DNA from: Allacma fusca
Lineage: Eukaryota; Arthropoda; Collembola; Symphypleona; Sminthuridae
DNA length: 64,000 nt
NCBI GenBank assembly: GCA_947179485.1
Contig: OX359245.1
Span: 22,493,067 to 22,557,066 of the forward strand
Direction of reading: 5' to 3'
Of this stretch, positions 22,501-32,845 are shown piece by piece. Position numbers and translations under genes: made by a program. The notes under the pieces were generated by a model. It had not been told where the DNA came from and made no database searches. It worked only from the letters and a program-made list of their open reading frames with translations. The stretch's first letter is position 1. Every line of letters starts with the position of its first letter.

Positions 22501-25500
22501 GTTGTAGAAGTTATCCTCAAATCTTTTTTTTTCAAGGGGGGGTAAGTGCATATCTACGCTTTGCGTTTTTTACGAAAACGAATTTTTTCAAAAGTTGAAA
22601 ATTAATTTTTGCGAATCAGTAAAAAAGCATCTTCGTAAAAAAGAATAATGCTAAATATTTTGAATTACCTTTTGTTGACTTGAACAGGATTAAGTTGTAG
22701 TAACACTTGGTTACCATATCGTTAGCGTGATTATAATTTAAGCCTGTCCCAGTCAACAAAAAAAATTAATATCCATCCGCAAATGCGGATGGTAACTTAA
22801 TGTGTACTATACTGTCGCTCTTCAGTACAGCTCATTGGCGCCCGAGTCTCATCGTCTCATGTAATGGGACGGCATGAAGTTTCAATTTTGACGACAGCCT
22901 TCTTTGAATTAGTAGTTTGATATAAGTTAGACTATTTTGCGTGACGCAAGAACGCTGCGCCATGCGGTTGTTTGTGCAAATGTAAGGGCTGCATACTCGT
23001 TATTACGCTGCATGATAGCGCGCCTCTTACCTCCACAAGACAATCCTGCGTGTGTACGTGTAAATACAAGTGCATGGCCCCTTTTGTGTATCTGTATATG
23101 AATTACCCGTTTCGGTTTTTCTCGATTTTGAAGACGGGCCAACTCTAATGTGCAACATTTTTTAATTTTAAATTGTGGTACCAATGCAGTCTTGTCGTTT
23201 AAGCTTCTAAAAATGTGCACATTAGAGTAGGCCCGTAGTGAAAAAAAATCTATAATGTAGACAAATTTACATTACAATTTAAAAAAAACGAAATATTATT
23301 AAAACGTAAAAAATTATTTTAGTTTTCCGGTTATTCGGATTTTAGACATTCAAAATCGTTTTTAAGAAAAAAACATTTCCCCACAATTTTTTTCACAGCA
23401 TTCTGCATTTAAGTGCTTATATGAAAATATTGTTTAACAAAGTGACTTTCGTTTCTATCCGCTTTGAAAAAATCAAACCCATATTACTAATCATAATCAT
23501 TCCTGATCATGAAAGTAAATATCGTTCTTACATAAAATCCTTAAATATTTTCAATATTGTGGCTGTTATCTGCAACTGTGCTGTTGAATCAGTTAGATTA
23601 GTGGTCGGAATAGTTCAGTTCAAAACTGAAAATTTCAGTTCAGTTCAGTTCAGTTTGGTTCATACAAATTTTGGTTCACTTCGATACACAAACCAAATTG
23701 AATGGTTCGGTTACAGCGTAAAACTGAACTGAACTGAATCGTTTGAACTGATTGTTACGTATACACAATACAGCCTGTTTCTGTCATGACGCACTTCTCA
23801 TCTCTGACGGTTGCATTTACCGTGCTATATAATTATATATATATATATATATATATGTGTATTATAAATTAATTAATATAATAATAATAATAATATCGCT
23901 AATAATATAACTATTCGCGTTATAGTTTTAACCTGGCGCGTTAAACTGTTTTGTTAATCAGTTCAGTTCAATTCATACAGGAAACTGAACTGAAGAATAT
24001 AGCTAACAACTGAAATGTTGATTTTCGATTCAGTTCATTTTGTGAACCGAACTAAACTGAATTTTGCGAACCAAACTGAACTGGTCCGACCACTAAGTCA
24101 AATGATCAAGGTTATAACGGTAGGATTTTTGTTTTGTTACGACGATAGCATAAAATCCCCTTACCGTTCAAATTTTCCCTGCCAGAAATTGTTTCCCTTG
24201 GAAGAATTTTTGATCTTCCCAAAAATTCCGACTTTGGACTATCATAAAGTTTCTGGACTTGAATTTCAATCAATTCCTCCCAGCATGGTTGGTGAATCGA
24301 TGACGGTGAGGTGAGGTCTTAACTTATCCATCTGTTTAAGGGGCGTCCATATATTGCGTAAACATATCGTGGGTACGGGAGGGTCATACGTTGTATGCAT
24401 ATGTTTATGGTGAATACAGGGGGTGTGGGGAGCAAGAAATGATTGTCATAGAGCAACACATCGTTTTGTCACGTTTTGTAATGATTCTGAGCACGACAAA
24501 TTTTCTAATGCAGATAAGAAGACGTGATCCTAAAATAATTGGATGTATGGCTTGGCGACCCAGTGCACTCCAATACAAACATTGGTCAGTGGATGGGCAG
24601 AATTTGGAACTACGCTATACTTTATTTATTCAAAATTGGCTTGCCTGTGGCTGGGATCGTTTTCATGACTGGTTAATGTGGCGCTTCCATTGGTGGTTTT
24701 TGGGACTGTCTGCAGTACTACTTCAGAAGGATGCCGTCTCAAAGTACTTTTTTTGTTGTAAATATAATGTCATGAGAGCGAATGTTAAAATGTTTTACTT
24801 ATCTGCTAAAGTGTCGAAGAAATTTTTTGTAGAATTATATTAGTCTACATATTAATTCATATCACAAATTAAGTCGTCAGAGTAGTTTTTAGGGAAATGG
24901 CGAAGTGCTTGATGATGGAAACCAGTAATCGGAACGATTCAATTCAGTTTTTTCATACACAATAGAAGCATTACAGCATTACATATATAAGATATGATTG
25001 ATAATAAAATGACATAAATTAGGATTGTTAATTTGTCATCACATCAATCGGTTCAGTTTCATCTTGAATTGAATAAAAAACGCAGTGAATTCAACTGGAC
25101 CGAAAATTTCCAATTTAGAATTGAATTGGTCTGAGCAATAATTGAAAGAATTACATACCTACAAAGTATTTATAAATACTTTGTATACTAGTATACTAGT
25201 AGAATGGACGCTTATCGGTTTATGATTAAGGATTGGACATTTAACCATGAGTTCTGGCATTCTGGCGAGGAAGTCTTTTACAATTACTTAGTTTAATGAA
25301 CCTTTGACCCAACGCTAGAAAACAGATCTGTGTAATGGATAGGATGAATTTAAGGTAGTTCTGAGGAAGAAAAATGACGTGCGTTCCTGGAATGTTGAAC
25401 TTATAGACTCCATTCAAGTACTCTGCAGTTTGGGAACTCCCAGATAGTTATATGTAATTAAATAGTTGTAGTAGTATATATATAGTTATGTATATAAATA

Positions 25501-28500
25501 TTAGGCATGAGCGTATCGTTCAATTTTAAAATATCGTTAATATCGGTATCGTTAACAAGAAAAATCACGATACCGATATCCATGAGCGATATATCGGTAT
25601 TTGATTAAATTTAAAACAATGTACTAATTTTGATGCAACTCTATCAGATTTAACGTATCTTTGCAGAATATTCAATGCTTGTAATTTATTCTCCTTAAAA
25701 CAGCCTGTAAAATCAAATTCCTTGAAAGATTGAACTTTAAGACCTGTAATACTTCACTTATGACATGCCCTGGATTTTTTCATATTAGGAACTGGAGAGC
25801 TGGTAAACGGTGGATCGTTTGAACATCAATAATTTAAGTAAAATGATTCCGTTCAATTCAAACTGAACCAATGGGTTCAGTTCCGTCTTGAATTGAATCG
25901 AAATTTTCCGACTCAGAATTGAATTGGTCCGAGCACTATCGGCATCGGCCAGCTCAAACAAAGTTTGAAAATGCTTTTTTACTACAAATAAGCATTTGTT
26001 TTTTTTTGTATTACTAGATTTGACAGTACTATTTTTTTTTATTTGTAAAAAAAAATCACTTCGACTCAACGTATGCAGTAATCCATGTAAATAACATATT
26101 GCAGGAGCGGAAGCTCAAATCAATAAAAATATACATACATATTAGGTATGATTGTTTTTCTGTATCGTTGAGTAGCCTAACGATTGTTTTTTTGCTGTGT
26201 AAGTGAATTAATTAATTTGCATTTTCACTTTATTATTCCTTCATTTGTTGTTAATGTTTAAATACAAGAATAAACATTGTGACTTTTGTGAAGAAAATGG
26301 TGTAATCAGTAATAGGCAAAGGTGGGTTTGTTACTAAATTACAAAATTCAAAAGGAAATAAGATCTTTAGAGAAACAACATAATAACAAATGGAGAAAAG
26401 TGGCTAGAATTTGTTTAGACATCGGGTCTGGAAAAAGTTCCGTAACCTGCGAACCCGGTTAGTCGGGGAAGTGACCCGTCATTGTCGGGGATTTTAGATA
26501 CAAGGGAAGTCGGAAATTTGTTTGAAATTTCCCTGGCGGGGTCGTCTGGAAAACTCGACGAAGTTGGAATTTTTTTGGTAATTTGGATGGCGGGGTCGTC
26601 GGGAAAACTCGACGAAGTCGGAATTTTTTTGGAAAATTGGGTGGCGGGGTCGTTGGGAAAACTCGACGAAGTCGGAAATATTTTGGAAAATTGGGTGGCG
26701 GGGTCGTCGGGATAACTCGACGAAGTCGGAAATATTTTGGAAAATTGGGTGGCGGGGTCGTCGGGATAACACGACGAAGTCTGAAATTTTTTGAAAATTT
26801 CGGTGGCGGGGCGGACGGCAAAACTCGACGAAGTCGGGAATTTTTTGGAAATTAGGGTGGTGGGGTCGTTGGGAAAACTCGATTATGTCGGAAAAATTTG
26901 GAAAATGGTAGTCCCAATTTAGGGTAGTCGGGTGTTTGGAACTTATTCTAGACCCGGACCGTACCCGCCCGTAACCCGTCAAACGTAATAATTTTTACCC
27001 GTACCCGCTCGAAGCCCGTGCGGGCCGGGCTTTTTGCGGGCTTACCCGTAAATTATAACCGCCCGAGATGCTCTACTATGAAGTCTTTCGAAGCCAGCAA
27101 TAGCTGGCTGTGCAGTGCTAGTTTAATTCTAATTCAGTAGCTTTTTAAATCATACTACACTGGATTTTGCAATTTACACATTTTACCTGTGCCGGGTATT
27201 ATAAAAAGGTGGTGCAATGCCCGGAAGTCAATAGAACGAGAATGGTCTGACACCCAAAAATCATTAAAACAATGCTGCAGCCAAAATAATGAAGTTCTGT
27301 TTCTTCTATATATATTTCCTGGCGTGAAATATATATATATATATATATGCAATTATGCAATTTTTTAAACGTCGTGCAGACGTCACTTCATATTCGAGTG
27401 TATACATGCTTGTGCACTCTTGTACACGGCATTTAAATTATTTCCATAATACAGCATTTAAGAATTTGAGTGATTGAACTTTAAGGACATAATAAGTGCT
27501 ATGTGAAGTGCACCTTAACACCTTTCATTTTTCTTAATCGATTTCAATTTCACCTAATGTCTAACGGGTCTGGAAAAAGTTCCAAACACCCGACTAACCA
27601 AAATTGAGTNNNNNNNNNNNNNNNNNNNNNNNNNNNNNNNNNNNNNNNNNNNNNNNNNNNNNNNNNNNNNNNNNNNNNNNNNNNNNNNNNNNNNNNNNNN
27701 NNNNNNNNNNNNNNNNNNNNNNNNNNNNNNNNNNNNNNNNNNNNNNNNNNNNNNNNNNNNNNNNNNNNNNNNNNNNNNNNNNNNNNNNNNNNNNNNNNNN
27801 NNNNNNNNNGGTAAAATGTGTAAATTGCAAAATCCAGTGTAGTATGATTTAAAAAGCTACTGAATTAGAATTAAACTAGCACTGCTCAGCCAGCTATTGC
27901 TGGCTTCGAAAGACTTCATAGTAGAGCATCTCGGGCGGTTATAATTTACGGGTAAGCCCGCAAAAAGCCCGGCCCGCACGGGCTTCGAGCGGGTACGGGT
28001 AAAAAATATTACGTTTGACGGGTTACGGGCGTGTACGGTCCGGGTCTAGAATAAGTTCCAAACACCCGACTACCCTAAATTGGGACTACCATTTTCCAAA
28101 TTTTTCCGACATAATCGAGTTTTCCCAACGACCCCACCACCCTAATTTCCAAAAAATTCCCGACTTCGTCGAGTTTTGCCGTCCGACCCGCCACCGAAAT
28201 TTTCAAAAAATTTCAGACTTCGTCGAGTTTTCCCGACGACCCCGCCACCGAAATTTCCAAAAAATTACCGACTTCGTCGAGTTTTCCCGACGACCCCGCC
28301 ACCGAAATTTCCAAAAAAGTACACATCGTCGAGTTTTCCCGACGACCCCGCCACCGAAATTTCCAAAAAATTACCGACTTCGTCGAGTTTTCCCGACGAC
28401 CCCGCCACCGAAATTTCCAAAAAATTACCGACTTCGTCGAGTTTTCCCGACGACCCCGCCACCGAAATTTCCAAAAAATTACCGACTTCGTCGAGTTTTC

Positions 28501-31500
28501 CCGACGGCCCCGCCACCGAAATTTCCCAAAAATGACCGACTTCGTCGAGTTTTCCCGTCGACCCCGCCACCGAAATTTCCAAAAAATGACCGACTTCGTC
28601 GAGTTTTCCCGTCGACTCCGCCACCGAAATTTCCAAAAAATGAACGACTTCGTCGAGTTTTCCCGGCAACCCCGCCACCGAAATTTCCAAAAAATTACCG
28701 ACTTCGTCGAGTATTCCCGCGGACTCCGCCACCGAAATTTCCAAAAAATGACCGACTTCGTCGAGTTTTCCCGGCAACCCCGCCACCGAAATTTCAAAAA
28801 AATTACCGACTTCGTCGAGTTTTCCCGACGACCCCGCCACCGAAATTTCCAAAAAATTACCGACTTCGTCGAGTTTTCCCTGCAACGCCGCCACCGAAAT
28901 TTCCATAAAATTACCGGCTTCGTCGAGTTTTCCCGGCAACCCCGCCACCGAAATTTCCAAAAAATTACCGACTTCGTCGAGTTTTCCCGACGACCCCGCT
29001 ACCGAAATTTCCAAAAAAGTACCGAATTTGTCGAGTTTTCCCGGCAACCCCGTCACCGAAATTTCCAAAAAATTACCGACTTCGTCGAGTTTTACCTGCA
29101 ACGCCGCCACCGACATTTCCAAAAAATTACCGACTTCGTCGAGTTTTCCCGGCAACCCCGCCACCGAAATTTCCAAAAAATTACCGACTTCGTCGAGTTT
29201 TCCCTGCAACGCCGCCACCGAAATTTCCATAAAATGACCGGCTTCGTCGAGTTTTCCCTGCAACGCCGCCACCGAAATTTCCAAAAAATTACGGACTTCG
29301 TCGAGTTTTCCCTGCAACGCCGCCACCGAAATTTCCATAAAATGACCGGCTTCGTCGAGTTTTCCCTGCAACGCCGCCACCGAAATTTCCAAAAAATTAC
29401 CGACTACGTCGAGTTTTCCCGGCAACCCCGCCACCGAAATTTCCAAAAAATTACCGACTTCGTCGAGTTTTCCCTGCAACGCCGCCACCGAAATTTCCAT
29501 AAAATGACCGGCTTCGTCGAGTTTTCCCTGCAACGCCGCCACCGAAATTTCCAAAAAATTACCGACTACGTCGAGTTTTCCCGGCAACCCCGCCATCGAA
29601 ATTTCCAAAAAATGACCGACTTCGTCGAGTTTTCCCGACGACCCCGCCAGCCAAATTTCTATGCATCTAAAATCCCCGACTATGACGGGTCATTTCCCCG
29701 ACTAACCGGGTTTGCAGGTTAGGGAACTTTTTCCAACCGCTTACAAACAGACATCTCACATTCACACTCACGGAAGTAATTACTAGTACATATCATATTA
29801 TACATTACTAGTACATACGGTCTGAACTTATGAGGTGCTGAAAACATGCTTTATGTGAGTACACCCGAAGATGCATAAACAAACTTCGGCTTCGCCAATG
29901 GAAAATACACGCCAATAGTGAATACATGCATGTTACATACCGCAAATAAACCGGGTAGTACTAAACTACATATAGATGAGCCAATAGCCCCAAACTCCCT
30001 CCATATAATGGTAACCTTCTTCTGTTCTAATCAGCATAAACCTTCAGTTTAAGTCAGCTTAGAATACCTGTGAGTGGTCAACCCATCATAACGAAGAGAG
30101 GATGGAGATAAGCCCTCGGACATTTCCCCGCCGTACATAATCCCTCCGATGATAATCCCTCCGGATGTATTCCCTCCCGAGTTGGAGAGTATCCGGTCGG
30201 TTGTACGACAGCATGAGACACTGCAACTTAGATTGCAGTTGCTATAGCAACTGTGATTCTTAATTCGTTGCATCCAAATCATAACGAAGACAATAAGAAT
30301 ACGGGTATTCCTATTTCGCCAATTACGTGACTTGCTTAAGTAAATCAATTACAATGCTCTATAGTTCAAAACGAATGAGACTCGGTCAGTCAGTGGTAAC
30401 CATCTACCTGCTCCCGATTAAATTCGAAAACACTGATTTTGACAGGTTAGCGTCAGTTACATAGATTACAGATCCAAAGTGCCTGATAATGAAGGTGCTA
30501 GATTTTGTTCAGCAATTAGATCGATTGGATCACTTTGTCCGACTCCCTGAAGTATTCCATGCCTTTGTCGAGATGAGAGGAAAGTTTCCAGTGACTAAGT
30601 TAGAGAAATCTTCTCGTATTTCCAAAATAACTATTTAGGAGAAGATTTGGGAGTCGTCAGGTTTCCGATACCCTTTGGGGAGGTAAGAGCAAGGTTTCAA
30701 AATGCCCATTCAAGGACAAATAATGCTAAAGAGGATTGGCACTTTAGGTTCAACAGCTTGCATTCTAAGGCCAGCCCAAAAATGTATACAAGTCTCAGTA
30801 CCATTCGTTCCGAAGAATAACATTTTGCTCACGAGTACGACAAAATTAACAATAGTTTTGTTCCTGGTCGTATTAGAAAAGTTTAGTAATCGATGCTCGC
30901 ATCAGAAACATTGTGCAAAACCACGAGAATCAGGTTTATGCAAACTATTAGGAATTCCTCGAAGCTTTTCAGCATTGCCTTCACGACTTTCTTCAGGGAG
31001 TTCTACTATTGGCTGACTCATAATCATGTTCCTATGTCTTATGTTTTTATACGAATACTTTAAAAATAATTATGTTTGTGATCTTGATAGCATTTTATTT
31101 ACAAATAAATCGCTGTTAATTGCAAATCTTTTGATTTGTTTTCCCGTTTGATTACTCCTGAATTGTAAACCTAACCCCTGAACACAATTAAAAGTTACTG
31201 CTATTTGCCATAGTTTATAATCGAATTAAATATATTAATCATGCGTTGATTTTATTTACTGACTACGTAGCATTTCCATGGAAAAATACTTCTGTTGTTT
31301 CAGACAGGGTTTATCTCCATTTGTGGTGGGATTTTCTACGGAGGGATTATATCAGAAGGGTTGTCTCCGGAGGGAAAATATCCGACCACGTAACGAAGGG
31401 ATACAATCGCGTACAAATAACAACTACTTGAGTTTAGTTCAATTAAAGGCACTAGGGGGACGTTTCATGGTGGTATATGGTAGCCGTATTATATTGTATG

Positions 31501-32156
31501 TAAATGTACTAAATTAAATGCTAATTCATTGGCTCTATTGTCCTTTGAGGTATTTCAATTTTAAGAATTTCCTTTCCAAGATCTCAGATAATTTAGTGAT
31601 CCTGAGGAAATTCGACAATTCCGTCGAGAGCGGCAAATATTGTGTAATATGCCCAAATTTCTGGGAATAATGTCTCAAGACATGCTCTGAAGATCACTAG
31701 TGTTCACCAATTACACGATTTACTTACAAAGATGAAAATTCGAAATCTAAAGCAGAAACAAAATAGTTCGTTTTAAAATAGTGTAAATTGCTGATTTTTG
31801 TATGCAATTCAAACCGTCGAATTCCTGCTGGTTTGTCTGTATTTGTATGTTTATATACTGACTTCTGACACTATGCATGCAGTGGTCCAGTCTGTAGTGG
31901 TCAAATGTTGGCGTCCCCAGAAAATTATGTAAAGATTTTACTGTACCTGTTAATAATTTGTATAGATGCTTTTTGGGAACTTATTCTTGACACCACTTTT
32001 TGCAGGCACGATTTGCAGATATGGCATCAACGGGGTGTGCGTGTTTTTGTCTGGACTGTCAACAACCCATTGGAGAAACTCTTTTTCAGTGATATCGGAG
32101 TTGGTTACCTAACGGATACGCTTCACGGCAACTTTTCACTATCAAAATGTACGTAG
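15787..32156 (+). CDS. GDE1: Glycerophosphodiester phosphodiesterase 1-like membrane enzyme (4 coding exons)
   Basis: Coding exons are 15787-16518, 18076-18168, 24514-24743 and 32006-32156. The introns have GT-AG ends and phases 0, 0 and 2, giving 401 residues. The family hydrolyses glycerophosphodiesters to glycerol-3-phosphate and an alcohol, is metal dependent and is membrane bound. Visible motifs are HRG at 133-135, PEN at 141-143, ELD at 160-162, HD at 175-176 and FIDLKD near 238-243. A hydrophobic segment covers about residues 16-56. A second, FLGLSAVLL, is at 337-345, just before QKD.VS, where vertebrate GDE1 has its second membrane segment. Vertebrate GDE1 is about 331 residues; the excess here is mostly a 60-70 residue insert between the first membrane segment and HRG. 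The chosen ATG has an in-frame TAG 21 bp upstream, but that TAG may itself end a 5' UTR intron. No break was seen. Confidence 0.9.
16596..16966. mobile_element. hAT MITE in GDE1 intron 1
   Basis: The ends are CAGGCACTCCGGAA and its inverse TTCCGGAGTGCCTG. A perfect 8-bp duplication, ATTACAAG, lies at 16588-16595 and 16967-16974. Subterminal runs of GGGGGGACAGG and TTGTCCCCCC face each other. It starts only 78 bp after the donor site of exon 1. Confidence 0.94.
16975..18075. other. Rest of GDE1 intron 1: self-similar CAAGTTCAAG block
   Basis: Positions 17021-17215 begin TAGGTTCAAGTACAAGTTC and end with an approximate inverse ending AAGACCTA. The interior repeats CAAGTTCAAG, as in a hAT-type MITE, but I see no clear target duplication. 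Positions 17340-17500 hold shorter inverted motifs (AAACGTTTCGACACGTT and GGAAATGTCCC). The remainder shows nothing. Confidence 0.5.
18076..18168 (+). CDS. GDE1: GDE1 coding exon 2 (residues 245-275)
   Basis: It follows CATTTTTAG and precedes GTAAGT, 31 codons, phase 0 on both sides. It reads VVTAVCDAF, then ELYHTAVVSSFFAKVIYD. This matches the family segment before the strand ending in VIY. Confidence 0.88.
18169..20784. other. GDE1 intron 2, left part: CCCTCACGAGGG repeats, otherwise unremarkable
   Basis: 18169-19040 shows nothing I can name. From about 19170 to 20410 there are several GAGGGNGAGG/CCTCACGAGGG motifs. Positions 20299-20391 match 11343-11435, and the block ends GGCAACACTG at 20403-20412, a common hAT terminus. 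The left end was not found. Positions 20430-20580 are low complexity, built on TATTCCTATTC. Confidence 0.5.
20785..22270 (-). mobile_element. hAT transposon with remnants of transposase (internally deleted)
   Basis: The termini are TAGGGTATGTCGATTGAAAA and its exact inverse. They are flanked by CTTGTACT (20777-20784) and CTAGTACT (22271-22278), 7 of 8 matching. Subterminal blocks repeat GCCCAAAATGCCC. On the minus strand, 21849-21652 begins with a BED-finger-like segment (YYCANTQQRHTV, then HISKC). Positions 21526-21326 carry the hAT C-terminal dimerisation signature (ADLISKFALRLFSIPISSAAVERSFS). Positions 21378-21145 hold a shifted tail. The catalytic middle is missing and frames are broken, so it cannot make its own transposase. 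Confidence 0.9.
22279..23598. other. GDE1 intron 2, middle: one short palindrome, otherwise nothing
   Basis: An inverted pair GGCCAACTCTAATGTGCA (about 23139) and TGTGCACATTAGAGTAGGCC (about 23214) encloses about 60 bp and could fold back as a small MITE. A 97-codon minus-strand frame at 22927-23220 overlaps it and resembles nothing known. No exon-like sequence was recognised. Confidence 0.5.
23599..24095. mobile_element. hAT MITE, relative of the 2624-4033 element
   Basis: The ends are TAGTGGTCGGA and its inverse TCCGACCACTA, close to the TAGTACTCGGA termini at 2624. Flanking 8-mers AGTTAGAT (23591-23598) and AGTCAAAT (24096-24103) match at 6 of 8. The interior is again made of CAGTTCAGTTCAG-type repeats. 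A TA dinucleotide run lies at 23827-23856. Confidence 0.82.
24104..24513. other. GDE1 intron 2, right end
   Basis: Positions 24166-24236 match the right end of the hAT MITE at 10298-10638 (TTTCCCTGCCAGAAAT and onward). The rest leads to the acceptor TTTTCTAATGCAG of exon 3. Confidence 0.55.
24514..24743 (+). CDS. GDE1: GDE1 coding exon 3 (residues 276-352)
   Basis: It reads IRRRDPKIIGC.AWRPSALQ, then a long aromatic segment and FLGLSAVLLQKDAVS. This corresponds to the vertebrate GDE1 region RDVITALTHRP to CGISAFLMQKDFVS. The donor is AA|GTACTT, phase 2. The frame stays open upstream to 24391 by chance, but the acceptor at 24512-24513 fits the family alignment. Confidence 0.88.
24923..25140. 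mobile_element. Short hAT MITE (GAATTGAATTGG family) in GDE1 intron 3
   Basis: The ends are diverged inverted repeats, CGGAACGATTCAATTC and GAATTGAATTGGTCTG. The flanking 8-mers ATGGAAAC and ATTGAAAG match at 6 of 8. Right-end fragments of the same family occur near 15493-15520 and 25915-25938. Confidence 0.6.
25149..26423. other. GDE1 intron 3, left part: self-similar fragments, no gene
   Basis: Positions 25510-25600 repeat ATATCGGTATCG in both orientations. Positions 25845-25938 hold a right-half copy of the GAATTGAATTGGTCCGAGC hAT family. No exon or other frame was recognised. Confidence 0.5.
26424..27187 (+). repeat. Left arm of a large inverted repeat with 54-bp minisatellite (6-7 units)
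   Basis: It starts GGGTCTGGAAAAAGTTCC and passes into 6-7 units of 54 bp (core GGCGGGGTCGTCGGGAAAAC). It closes with GGAACTTATTCTAGACCC at 26955, an inverted copy of its own start, so 26424-26955 looks like a MITE. A second block built on ACCCGTACCCG follows. The whole arm is repeated in reverse complement from 27810 to about 29739. Confidence 0.88.
27188..27609. other. Centre of the inverted repeat, left of the gap
   Basis: A unique-looking AT-rich stretch with a TA run at 27328-27350. From 27566 another copy of the terminus GGGTCTGGAAAAAGTTCC begins and runs into the gap. No gene was seen. Confidence 0.5.
27610..27809. other. Assembly gap (200 N)
   Basis: A block of exactly 200 N, the usual size of a placeholder gap. 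The homology of the inverted arms reaches its right edge without a break. Confidence 0.99.
27810..29739 (-). repeat. Right arm of the inverted repeat with expanded 54-bp minisatellite (about 27 units)
   Basis: It is the reverse complement of 26424-27187, but the minisatellite is expanded from 6-7 to about 27 units (roughly 28160-29650). The unit core is GACTTCGTCGAGTTTTCCCG. Unit types differ mainly in one block (CGACGACCCC, GGCAACCCC or TGCAACGCC), and these alternate locally. Because 54 is divisible by three and the unit lacks stops in several frames, open frames of 194-447 codons appear on both strands. I regard these as by-products, not genes. Confidence 0.88.
29740..30440. other. GDE1 intron 3: CCCTCCG-rich block, no gene
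   Basis: Positions 30100-30200 carry repeated ATAATCCCTCCG and GGAGATAAGCCCTC motifs. Similar motifs in the opposite orientation lie at 31305-31385. They may be the two ends of the MULE-like element in between. Confidence 0.5.
30500..31020 (+). mobile_element. MULE-like transposase relic in GDE1 intron 3
   Basis: A plus-strand reading near 30682-30800 gives VRARFQNAHSRTNNAKEDWH followed by FRFNS. This resembles the RTNNxxEGWHxxFNS signature near the C terminus of Mutator-like (MULE) transposases. Downstream reads HEYDKINN and VPGRIRKV in the same general frame, with stops in between. The relic is short and decayed. The CCCTCCG-rich blocks at 30100-30200 and 31305-31385 may be its ends. Confidence 0.55.
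31021..32005. other. GDE1 intron 3, right end
   Basis: The GGAGGGATTAT-type block lies at 31305-31385; otherwise unremarkable sequence leads to the acceptor CACTTTTTGCAG of exon 4. Confidence 0.45.
32006..32156 (+). CDS. GDE1: GDE1 coding exon 4 (residues 352-401) and stop
   Basis: Its first base completes an AAG codon with exon 3, then HDLQIWHQRGVRVFVWTVNN follows. This matches the vertebrate C-terminal segment with GI.VVGWTVN and YITDS (here YLTDT). The stop is TAG at 32154-32156. Confidence 0.88.
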
Positions 32157-32172
32157 AACGCAGTGAACGTAA

Positions 32173-32190
32173 AATAAACTGAACAATAAA
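32173..32190 (+). terminator. Two polyadenylation signals of GDE1
   Basis: AATAAA occurs at 32173-32178 and 32185-32190, 17 and 29 bases after the stop codon. A very short 3' UTR is implied. Confidence 0.7.
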
Positions 32191-32845
32191 GTATAATTAA
32201 AAAAATAATACAATGAATAAAAGCTAAATCTAGATCGAATTTCATTTAATCCAGATTTGGTGGTTTCGAAATACAACTTTGCTAACGAGGTATTTTAGTG
32301 TTATCATTGAACTAATGCTAGATTCAAACGTTTAGGTAGATTAATTGTTAGTACAACAGTTATATACATATATAGCTATATATATTATATATATAGCTTC
32401 TAATGTGGTCAACATTTTTGTTCCGTAGGAAATTCCGTTCCGTTCCGAAACCTACAAATACAATTGTTTCCGCATCCGTTCCGAATGTCTCGACAACGGA
32501 ACATTTGAATTTGAAACGTGTAAACAAAGTAAAGTTTCGTTCCGTCACAGTTTGTGTTTTGTTCCAGAATATGCTAATTTTTCTGTCCCGAACCCGTTCC
32601 GTTCCGAAAGCATACCGGAAGTTTTCACGATATATCATGATATGCAATTATACTACCTGTGACACCCGCAACCATAATAATAATCATGTGCAAGATTGTT
32701 ATTTGAATATTAATAATTTCTTTTGTGTATTTTAAAATATTAATGATTTTATTCTAAACAAGGAATGACAATCATTAATTGAAATAGCTAGTGGTACTAC
32801 TTAAAACGGCACATTTTGTCCTAGATTTTGCTCTAAGCTTTGTCG
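32191..32845. other. Intergenic: TTCCG-rich self-similar block
   Basis: Positions 32425-32640 repeat GTTCCGTTCCG-type motifs in both orientations, like a hAT-type MITE interior. I did not find clear termini or a target duplication. A similar block lies at 33985-34200. Confidence 0.5.

Noticed and set aside
22927-23220. 97-codon minus-strand frame
   Set aside because: It overlaps a palindrome and resembles no family.
28265-29608. 447-codon minus-strand open frame and the 396- and 297-codon plus-strand frames over it
   Set aside because: All are made of the same 54-bp repeat, which is open in several frames on both strands. There are no domains and the repeat lies in an intron.
30049-30348. 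99-codon minus-strand frame rich in GGIIIGGIMYGG
   Set aside because: It is a reading of the CCCTCCG-rich repeat block, not a domain.
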